From Granulibacter bethesdensis (GTDB lineage Bacteria; Pseudomonadota; Alphaproteobacteria; Acetobacterales; Acetobacteraceae): 64,000 nucleotides of DNA. A program made the position numbers and the translations under genes. The DNA lies in the NCBI RefSeq assembly GCF_001889525.1, contig NZ_CP018192.1, forward strand, positions 1,747,493 to 1,811,492, given 5' to 3'. Below, one piece after another: positions 56,301 to 63,500 of this stretch. The notes below the pieces were generated by a model that worked only from the letters and a program-made list of their open reading frames with translations, was not told the origin of the DNA and did not search any database. Each line of letters begins with the position of its first letter. Positions within the stretch are counted from its first letter, which is position 1.

Positions 56301-59300
56301 GCTCACCGCCAGAGGCAAGGATCGTTCCCGTCGCTGTCGCGCCAGAGGAAACAGTCTGCGATGCAGACACCTGAATGGAAGTCCCGGTCGTCGACGCACC
56401 GCTCAACAGAACCTGACTACCACCGGAACTGAACACTGTTCCGCTGACGATACCACCTGCCGACACAAACTGCGTGCCACCAGAGAGGAGCGTCACATTT
56501 GTCGCACTGCCACCCGACAAAACATTCTCGGCAGCACCAGAACCACTGACCGTTGTGCCGCTCGCGATACCACCAGATTCAACATACTGCTGACCGCCAG
56601 AACTGACCATCGTGCCGCTCGCGACACCACCGGACATAATATCCTGCACACCGCCAGAACTGACCGTCGTGCCGCTCGCGATACCGCCAGATTCAACATA
56701 CTGCTGACCGCCAGAACTGACCATCGTGCCGCTCGCGACACCACCGGACATAATATCCTGCACACCGCCAGAACTGACCGTCGTGCCGCTCGCGATACCG
56801 CCAGAGGCAACATACTGCCAACCACCAGAACTGACCGTCGTGCCACTCGCCACACCGCCAGAGGCAACGGCCTCCGTGCCGCCATCAAGGACCACTGTGC
56901 CGGAAGCAATACCGGTAACCGCCTCTACGCCCCCCGCGCTAAGAACGGTTCCAGTCGCAGTGCCGCCAGACAGAATAGCCTGTGCGCCACCAGAGGCAAG
57001 GATCGTTCCCGTCGCTGTCGCGCCAGAGGAAACCGTCTGCGCCGCAGACACCTGAATGGAAGTCCCGGTCGTCGACGCACCGCTCAACAGAACCTGACTA
57101 CCACCGGAACTGAACACTGTTCCGCTGACGATACCACCTGCCGACACAAACTGCGTGCCGCCAGCACTGAGCGTCGTACCACTCGCGGTACCACCAGATG
57201 AAACAATCTCCGTGCCACCAGAACTGACCACCGTGCTGATCGCACTGCCGCCAGATTCAACATACTGCTGACCGCCAGAACTGACCGTCGTGCTGCTCGC
57301 TATACCGAAAACAAACGCCTGACCGCCAGAACTGGCCACCGCGCTAATCACACTGCCGCCAGACGAAACAACCGCCGTGCCGCCCTGACTAACCGTCGTG
57401 CCGCTCGCTATACCGAAAACAATCTCCGTGCCACCAGAACTGACCACCGTGCTGATCGCAGTGCCGCCAGACAAAACAACCGCCGAGCCACCCTGACTAA
57501 CCGTCGTGCCGAGCGCGGAACCGCCAGATGAAATAAACTCATAGCCGCCAGAACTGACCGTCGCGCCGCTCGCGATACCGCCTGCAAAAACATCCTGCAA
57601 ACCGCCCTGACTGACCACCGTGCTGATCGTAGTGCCGCCAGACGACACAAGCTGCTGACCGCCAGAAGCGAGGATCGTTCCCGTCGCTGTCGCGCCAGAC
57701 GAAACAGTCTGCGACGCAATCACCTCAATGGAAGTCCCGGTCGTTGACGCGCCGCTCAGAAGAACCTGACTACCACCGGAACTGAACACTGTTCCGCTGA
57801 CGATACCGCCCATCAACACAAACTGGGTGCCACCAGAGAGAAGCGTCGCATTTGTCGCGCTGCCACCGGACATAACATCCTGCTCACCGCCAGAACTGAC
57901 CACCGTGCCACTTGCGACACCGCCAGTGGAAACATTCTGCCAACCTCCAGCACTGACCGTCGTGCCGCTTGCGATACCGGAAACAATCTCCGTGCCGCCA
58001 TTACTGACCGTCGTGCCGCTCGCGACACCACCAGAGTAAACCTCCTGCACACCGCCAGAACTGACCGTCGTGCCGCTTGCGACACCGCCAGAGTAAACAT
58101 CCTGCCTGCCGTAAGAACTGACCGTCGTGCCGCTCGCGATACCACCAGATTCAACATACTGCTCACCGCCAGAACTCACCACAGTACCGCTTGCGACACC
58201 GCCAGACAAAACATCCTGCACACCAGCAGAACTGACCACCGTGCCGCTTGCGATACCGCCAGAGGAAACAATCTCTACGCCGTCAGAATTGACCCTTGTG
58301 CCTTCCGCGATACCACCAGTGGAAACAATCTGCCTGCCGTAAGAACTGACCGTCGTGCCACTCGCGACACCGCCAGAAAAAACAACCGCCGAGCCGCTAG
58401 CACTGACCACCGTGCCGCTCGCGACACCGCCAGTGGAAACAACCGCCGAGCCGCCAACACTAACCACCGTGCCGCTCGCGACACCGCCAGTGGAAACAAC
58501 CACCGAGCCGCCAACACTAACCACCGTGCCGCTCGCGGCACCCCCAGACGACACAAGCTGCGTGCCACCAGAGGCAAGGATCGTTCCCGTCGCTGTCGCG
58601 CCAGAGGAAACCGTCTGCGACGCAGCCACCTGAATGGAAGTCCCGGTCGCCGACGCGCCGCTCAGAAGAACCTGACTACCACCGGAACTGAACACGGTCC
58701 CACTGACGATACCGCCTCCCGACACAAACTGCGTGCCGCCAGAGAGAAGCGTCGCATTTGTCGCACTGCCACCAGACAAAACAGCCTGCGTGCCACCAGC
58801 ACTGAGCGTCGTGCCGCTCGCGACACTACCGGACAAAACATTCTGTTCACCGCCAGAACTGACCGTCGTGCCGCTCGCGACACCGCCAGAGTAAACATTC
58901 TGCCAACCACCAGAACTGACCGTCGTGCCGCTCGCGGCACCACCGGACAAAACATTCTGCACACCGCCAGAACTGACCGTCGTGCCACTCGCGACACCGC
59001 CAGAGGCAGCGGCCTCCATGCCGCCATTACTGACCACCGTGCCGAAAGCAATACCGCCAGGCTCAAGACTTAGCCTACCGCCAGAGCTGACCGTCGTGCC
59101 GCTCGCGACACCGCCAGAGTTAACATCCTGCACACCGCCAGAACTGACCACCGCGCCACTTGCGACACCGCCAGAAAAAACAACCGCCGTGCCGCCATTA
59201 CTGACAACCGTGCCGCTTGCGACACCACCAGACGAAACAAACTCCCCACCGCCAGAACTGACCGCTGTGCCGCTCGCGACACCGCCAGAAAAAACAACCG

Positions 59301-60066
59301 CCGTGCCGCCATTACTGACCACCGTGCCGCTTGCGACACCGCCAGAGTAAACATTCTGCTTACCGCCAGAGCTGACCACCGTGCCACTCGCAACACCGCC
59401 ACCGGAAACTTCCTGATTACTGCCAGAACTGAGCGTCGTGCCGCTCGCGACACCACCGGACAAAACATTCTGCACACCGCCAGAACTGACCGTCGTGCCA
59501 CTCGCGACACCGCCAGACGATACAAGCTGCCGAGCGCGCAAACTGACCGTCGTGCCACTCGCAACACCGCCAGAAAAAACATACTCCGAGCCGCCAGAAC
59601 TGACCGTCGTGCCTTGCGCGACACCACCAGACGAAACAATCTGCTGACCGCCAGAACTGACAACAGTGCTGCTCGCTACACCGCTAGCGTAAACAACCGC
59701 AGAGCCGCCATTACTGACAACCGTGCCGCTCGCGACACCGCCAGACGAAACAAACTCCCCGCCGCCAGAACTGACCACGGTGCCGGAAGCAATACCGGCA
59801 ACCCCCTCTATGCCCCCCGCGCTAAGAACGGTTCCAGTCGCAGTGCCGCCAGACAGAATGACTTGTGTGGATGAGGACGATCCCGAAATCACTGTCGTCG
59901 ATACAGCAGAACCACCACTGGAAACTGTGACAAAGACCGTACCGTTCTGTCCCTGAGCCACAGTATTACTGGCAGTCCCCAGAACATCCAGTGTCGCACT
60001 GCCAGGGGCTCCATTCAAATTCAGCCCGGTGGAAGTAACACCCGAAGAGACAGTAATGTCGGCCAT
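50341..60066 (-). CDS. Giant AIDA-repeat / RTX-like protein H (3,241 aa)
   Basis: Leader MADITVSSGVTSTGLNLNG with SATLDVLGTASNTVA (N1 type); GAGGATC precedes it. Residues ~60-2,650 form an AIDA array of 19-residue units such as SGGVASGTTVSSGGVQNVL, interspersed with a different block (IVSGTVFSSGGSQVLLSGAS, TTGTSIQVAASQTVSSGAT) that occurs 14 times. The D-type cassette, then the NDVIAG linker (~2,660), SGFQSDDQIDL and an Ig-like segment follow. The C-terminal domain from LNTTLNQYLAGG (~2,869) is T1 type, with GGADTIQGG-like Gly/Asp repeats, and ends in LVGVSALSRSQFG. There is no signal peptide, membrane segment, barrel or Cys-rich motif. The Gly/Ser/Thr/Val composition fits a long beta-solenoid secreted to the surface, with many possible O-glycosylation sites. 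Secretion by a type I system is inferred. Confidence 0.85.
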   Translation of the reverse strand: MADITVSSGVTSTGLNLNGAPGSATLDVLGTASNTVAQGQNGTVFVTVSSGGSAVSTTVISGSSSSTQVILSGGTATGTVLSAGGIEGVAGIASGTVVSSGGGEFVSSGGVASGTVVSNGGSAVVYASGVASSTVVSSGGQQIVSSGGVAQGTTVSSGGSEYVFSGGVASGTTVSLRARQLVSSGGVASGTTVSSGGVQNVLSGGVASGTTLSSGSNQEVSGGGVASGTVVSSGGKQNVYSGGVASGTVVSNGGTAVVFSGGVASGTAVSSGGGEFVSSGGVASGTVVSNGGTAVVFSGGVASGAVVSSGGVQDVNSGGVASGTTVSSGGRLSLEPGGIAFGTVVSNGGMEAAASGGVASGTTVSSGGVQNVLSGGAASGTTVSSGGWQNVYSGGVASGTTVSSGGEQNVLSGSVASGTTLSAGGTQAVLSGGSATNATLLSGGTQFVSGGGIVSGTVFSSGGSQVLLSGASATGTSIQVAASQTVSSGATATGTILASGGTQLVSSGGAASGTVVSVGGSVVVSTGGVASGTVVSVGGSAVVSTGGVASGTVVSASGSAVVFSGGVASGTTVSSYGRQIVSTGGIAEGTRVNSDGVEIVSSGGIASGTVVSSAGVQDVLSGGVASGTVVSSGGEQYVESGGIASGTTVSSYGRQDVYSGGVASGTTVSSGGVQEVYSGGVASGTTVSNGGTEIVSGIASGTTVSAGGWQNVSTGGVASGTVVSSGGEQDVMSGGSATNATLLSGGTQFVLMGGIVSGTVFSSGGSQVLLSGASTTGTSIEVIASQTVSSGATATGTILASGGQQLVSSGGTTISTVVSQGGLQDVFAGGIASGATVSSGGYEFISSGGSALGTTVSQGGSAVVLSGGTAISTVVSSGGTEIVFGIASGTTVSQGGTAVVSSGGSVISAVASSGGQAFVFGIASSTTVSSGGQQYVESGGSAISTVVSSGGTEIVSSGGTASGTTLSAGGTQFVSAGGIVSGTVFSSGGSQVLLSGASTTGTSIQVSAAQTVSSGATATGTILASGGAQAILSGGTATGTVLSAGGVEAVTGIASGTVVLDGGTEAVASGGVASGTTVSSGGWQYVASGGIASGTTVSSGGVQDIMSGGVASGTMVSSGGQQYVESGGIASGTTVSSGGVQDIMSGGVASGTMVSSGGQQYVESGGIASGTTVSGSGAAENVLSGGSATNVTLLSGGTQFVSAGGIVSGTVFSSGGSQVLLSGASTTGTSIQVSASQTVSSGATATGTILASGGEQTVSSGGAASGTTLLSGGTQFVSAGGIVIGTVFSSGGSQVLLSGASTTGTSIQVAASQTVSSGATATGTILASGGEQFVSSGGVASGTTLSSGGWQYAVSGGVASGTVVSSGGEQAVVSGGVASGTVVSSGGEQDVMSGGSATNATLLSGGTQFVLMGGIVSGTVFSSGGSQVLLSGASTTGTSIQVAASQTVSSGATAMGTILASGGEQLVSSGGSAISTVVSYSGTQFVSSGGTAISTAISYSGTEYVASGGVASGTTVSYRGTEYVASGGVASGTTVGYGGTEYVASGGIVNGTTVSDGGTEYVAAGGVASGTMVSNGGTEYVYSSGVASGTVVSSGGKQNVMSGGSATNATLLSGGTQFVLMGGIVSGTVFSSGGSQVLLSGASTTGTSIQVAASQTVSSGATATGTILASGGEQLVSSGGIASGATLSAGGTQFVSAGGIVSGTVFSSGGSQVLLSGASTTGTSIQVSASQTVSSGATATGTILASGGEQLVSSGGIASGTTLSAGGTQFVSAGGIVSGTVFSSGGSQVLLSGASTTGTSIQVSASQTVSSGATATGTILASGGEQTVSSGGAASGTTVSAGGIQFVSAGGIVSGTVFSSGGSQVLLSGASTTGTSIQVSAAQTVSSGATATGTILASGGAQAILSGGTATGTVLSTGGVEAVTGIASGTVVLDGGTEAVASGGVASGTTVSSGGWQYVASGGIASGTTVSSGGVQDIMSGGVASGTMVSSGGQQYVESGGIASGTTVSGSGAAENVLSGGSATNVTLLSGGTQFVSAGGIVSGTVFSSGGSQVLLSGASTTGTSIQVSASQTVSSGATATGTILASGGEQTVSSGGAASGTTLLSGGTQFVSAGGIVIGTVFSSGGSQVLLSGASTTGTSIQVAASQTVSSGATAMGTILASGGEQFVSSGGVASGTTLSSGGWQYVVSGGVASGTVVSSGGEQAVVSGGVASGTVVSSGGEQDVMSGGSATNATLLSGGTQFVLMGGIVSGTVFSSGGSQVLLSGASTTGTSIQVAASQTVSSGATAMGTILASGGEQLVSSGGTVIGTVLSAGGIEGVAGIASGTVVLDGGAEAVASGGVASGTTVSSGGWQFVASGGIASGTVVNNGGTQFVSGGAIISGTVFSSGGSQVLLSGASTTGTSIQVAASQTVSAGAAATGTILASGGSQFVSGGGIAISTVVSSGGMQTVSSGGAASGTVVSLSGDMVLLSGGVVQSAVLSGGNLTISSGARVSGVAIENQASDLIVSSGGSTIGTLLNNGTMIVQTGASVSGTRMTTNGDLYLRGGTASGTVLIGGNEFISSGGIASGTVLSGGSESVYSGGIAIGTVVSSGSQFVDAGGVASGTVLQGTLQTLGGLAYNAQVTGSGALQSIQSGGVASGTVVTSGGGQLIQAGGVAVNDVIAGNGTITVSSGGVLSGSLTFSGVGSGTLVIGDNGAVVSGVVISGFQSDDQIDLNRLAYGSETYVEQTGQVGAVNIMTGSGSYSLNFANDGGSNRVFLAKQGANGSTVLYTTGGLLPAQSVSLAGTASSVTADFGFDAAYTGSYANLGAGEVSTDGKTYSVTGTSAEVSTALHNLVFQPTGGTSPTTVKLVLSNEAAPVVLQLNTTLNQYLAGGAKADTIIGGSGHDTLASGSGGGVLQAAGNGDLLLGGKGSTSFYDGAGAATIFGGRGHDTIHATAGHDLILTGQGGSTVTLSGHGSSLWSYGADNVAVFAGANTVIGAGGSNATISGGSSGVMFIGAGGASTILGGDGASTLFGTAGNLTYAAGNGSGFVVTGAGSTANLFGSAAGGLLAFGQSGATLFYTGGGGADTIQGGNGSIVVNNGINGTYFGGTAGSNQISVAGHSLVFGGGNGDVLTATGAGNVLQAGGGNTTLNGGGADGTVMFAGTGNDLMIGSTNKASVDIFAFANGQVGGSDTISGFTAGVDRLILNGFSGAQADASYATQSVDGSGNMHFTLTDNTQITLVGVSALSRSQFG
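52070..52645. repeat. Module shared by genes D and H (copy in H)
   Basis: Partner of 38,240-38,815. The match begins in the NDVIAG linker and ends where H reads gagcaacaccatatcaccgctc and D reads cagcaggaccatattacccgca. Confidence 0.8.
53155..54530. repeat. Segmental duplication inside gene H, copy 1
   Basis: Matches 55,660-57,150 almost base for base. The offset is 2,505 bases at the start and 2,619 at the end, so copy 2 carries 114 extra bases, exactly two 57-bp AIDA units. Confidence 0.88.
54523..55206. repeat. 228-bp higher-order tandem repeat in gene H
   Basis: The landmark cgacacaaac (caacacaaac in the last case) occurs at 54,523, 54,751, 54,979 and 55,207, a constant spacing of 228 bases, which equals four 57-bp units (76 codons). 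The same spacing links 53,728 and 53,956. Each unit encodes the GTVFSSGGSQVLLSGAS block plus two canonical repeats. Confidence 0.9.
55660..57150. repeat. Segmental duplication inside gene H, copy 2
   Basis: Second copy of 53,155-54,530. The additional 114 bases lie around 56,650-56,765 as a repeat of the attcaacatactgctgaccg...ataatatcctgcacaccg pair of units, pointing to slippage or unequal exchange after the larger duplication. Confidence 0.88.
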
Positions 60067-60565
60067 TGCAGATCCTCGATTTATAGTGAAAGGCGGGGGC
60101 GCAGACTGAAGTATTTAGAAACCTTATCGATCTATGCGATTCCAAAATATTACACTTCTGCAACTTTTATAAACGCACAAATCTCAAAAATGCTATCTTT
60201 CTGACGGACTAGCCTCGTTCGTTGATTTTCGCCAGCGTTTTTTCAATTTCAGGTGATTTTTATCGTCATGTGATTTTTAGCTAAAAATTAACATTTTTTA
60301 GCTAAAAAAACATTAATTTATATCTGAAGCGTATTGTTCCGCAGATCGGTTGGCGCACAATAGGGCGCCCTGCCTCGATGATGGGGGAGAGCATGCACAA
60401 GGCGACAGTTTCCGTCCCGGGCAGAGCCACGGGCGAAGGCCCCGGCAAGCCGTCAAAACAATAAAACCCCGCCGAAAATCGACAGGGTTTTATCTTATAA
60501 CCATCCAAGGACGCCGGATATTTCCAGCGTCCCTTCCTGTATTGGCGATTGCTCCGGTCAGCACC
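60067..60565. other. 499-bp region between genes I and H
   Basis: It holds the upstream region of gene H: AT-rich from 60,070 to 60,345, with repeated ttttagctaaaa (60,276-60,310). A GC-rich patch at about 60,346-60,450 with frames open on both strands but no recognisable product comes next, then the terminator of gene I. The GC-rich patch is unlike the other intergenic regions of the array. Confidence 0.5.
60462..60493 (-). terminator. Terminator of gene I
   Basis: Minus strand AAAACCCTG pairs with CGGGGTTTT-type sequence around a loop (tcgattttcgg), ending in a short T run. The stem has some mismatches, so it is weaker than the other terminators of the array. Confidence 0.65.
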
Positions 60566-63500
60566 TCATCCAAACTGGCTTCGGCTGAGTGCGGAGACAC
60601 CGACGAGCGTAATCTGCGTGTTATCCGCCAGCGTAAAGTGCATGTTGCCGGCCCCGTCCATACTCTGCGTCGCATAAGACGCATCAGCCTGTGCACCAGA
60701 GAACCCGTTCAGGATCAGACGATCAACACCCACCGTAAACCCGCTGATCGTGTCAGAGCCTCCGCCCTGACCGTTGGCAAACGCAAATGCATCCACGACA
60801 GAACTGTTCGTGCTGCCGATCATCAGCGCATTGCCAGTCCCCGCAAACATCTCTGTACCGTTTCCATCAGCACCCGTCAGCGTCTCATTCCCAGAGCCCG
60901 CAACCAGAATGTTGCCACTCCCCGTAGAAGTCAGAACGTCACCGTTGCCACCACCCAGCGCCGTGCCATCACCCGTCACGGCAATCATGTTCGAACCAGC
61001 AGATCCACCAGCATAGATACCTTCGCTGCCGGAGCTAACGGTCACGCTTCCCGTGCCTCCAATGATCGTGTCTGCAACACCACGCCCCGTATAGTTCAGC
61101 GCTGCACCCCGCTGGCCAAATGCCAGCAGCCCCCCTTTGTCAGCAGCCGCGGCACCAAACAGATTGACCGTGCCGCCTGTGCCGGCAACGATCAGGTCAC
61201 TGCCACCATTGGACATATAATCCATTGTCCCGCCCACCCCAAACAGCGTCGAGACACCATTACCACCAACAATCGTGCTGGCGCCCGTTGCCTGAATGAA
61301 CGTCGTGATAATCTTGTTGGCGATCATGGTATATGTCCCACTGCCGCCAGCACCAACAATCGTATTCGCGCTATCGGTGACAGAGACTGTATCCGCACCA
61401 TAGCTCCACACAACATTCCCGGCAGCAGCAAGATTGACCGTACTGCCTGCCTGACCTGTTACGATCATATTGCTACCAGATGCGGCATCAATCGTATCAT
61501 GACCCCGACCGCCAAAGATCGTCGCTGAGCCCGCCCCATCACGGAACAGCGTCGCGCCGCGGCCACCAACCAGAATGTCGCCCTTGCCAATCGCCTGCAA
61601 CATGCCGCCACCGGAACCGCTGGCCAGCGTATCTGCGCCCGCGCCACCGATGATCGTATCAGCCTTAGAGCCTCCGGCCAGAGACTGGTTCAGCGACGTG
61701 TTCAGGTTCAGCTCAAGCGGTGCAGCCTCGTTCGACAACGTCAGACGCACCATCGTCGGAGACGCACCGCTGGCCGCCGGCTGAACAACAAGGTTCGCCA
61801 ACGCCGTCGCAACCTGAGCAGAGCTGCCCGTCACACTGTAGGTCTTGCCATCAGCGCTGACACTGCCAGCGCCAAGATTGGCGAAAGAACCAGCATAACC
61901 GGAGTTAAACCCGAAAGCAGCCGTCACGCTGGTGACTGTCGTGCTACCAAACGAAATCGTCTGCCCAGGCTGGAGACCACTTGTTGCATAAATCTCCGTA
62001 GAGGCTCCGTCTCCCTGCCTTACCAGGAAACGGCGTCCAGCCATACCATCATTGGCAAAATTAAATGCGTAGCTCGTACCACCACTCGTGACGACCTTTA
62101 TGACACCAGACTGACTTGTCTGATCAATGTAGGTGCTGCTGTTATATGTGACACTGTCAAGGTCGATTGAATCATCACCCTGAAATCCACTGATTACCAC
62201 ATTGGAAAGAATTGAATTCTGGCCCAGAAGAGCCAGGGTACCACTACCAGTCCCGGTGAAAGAAAGTGATCCGCTGAGTACACCACCTGAATTGACAAGG
62301 ATCGTCCCTTCGCCGTCAATCGTGTTATTAATCGACAGACCGCCGTAACTAATCCCCTGGTATCCGCCCGAGGTCAGGGTCGTCCCGCTTGCAACGCCAC
62401 CAGATAAAATGACTTGCAAACCACTGGAGCCAGAACCGACAACCCGGACATTATAGGCAATCCCGGCAACTCTCTGTTGACCACCCAAAAGATTGGTGCC
62501 ACTCGCCACGCCAGCTGCCGCAACAACCTGTGTTCCACCACTGACCACACTGGCTTCCGCAACGCCGCCAGAACTGACGAATTGCCAGCCTCCACTACTT
62601 ACTGTTGTGGATGTAGCGGTTCCCCCCAACACAAGAGTTTGAGAGCCGCCGCCGCTGATCTGCGTTCCGCTGACTATACCACCGGAAGTGACAGACTGTA
62701 TTCCGCCAGAACCGATTTGTGTCCCATTTGCACTACCATGGACGAGAATACCCTGTGAGCCACCCGCACTGATCAGCGTGCCATTTGCGATGCCCCCGGA
62801 GGAAACAAACTCCATGCCGCCAGAGCTGACCACAGTGCCGGAAGCAATACCGGCAACCGCCTCTACGCCTCCCGCGCCAAGAACGGTTCCAGTCGCACTG
62901 CCGCCAGAAGACACAAACTGCTGACCGCCAGAAGCGAGGATCGTTCCCGTCGCCGTCGCGCCAGACGAAACCGTCTGCGACGCAGACACCTGAATGGAAG
63001 TGCCAGTCGTTGACGCACCGCTCAGCAGAACCTGACTACCACCGGAACTGAACACTGTTCCGCTGAAGATACTGCCTCCCAACACAAACTGCGTACCGTC
63101 CTGACTGACCACCGTGCTGATCGCACGGCCGCCAGACGAAACGAACTGCGAGCCACCAGAAGCGAGGATCGTTCCAGTCGCTGTCGCGCCAGACGAAACC
63201 GTCTGCGACGCAGCCACCTGAATGGAAGTCCCGGTCGTTGATGCACCGCTCAGCAGAACCTGACTACCACCGGAACTGAACACTGTTCCACTGACGATAC
63301 CACCGCCAGACACAAACTGCATGCCGCCAGAAAGAAGCGTCGTACCGCTCGCGACACCGCCAGACAAAATATACTCAAAGCCGCCCTGACTAACCGTTGT
63401 GCCCCTCGCGATACCGCCAGTGGAAACAACCTCCCCGCCGCCCTGAAGAACCGTCGTGACGCTCGCGATACCGCCTGACGAAACAATCTGCTGACCGCCA

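Noticed and set aside
50341-60066. CRISPR-like regular repeats
   Set aside because: The 57-bp periodicity is coding, in frame and without unique spacers; it reflects AIDA protein repeats.
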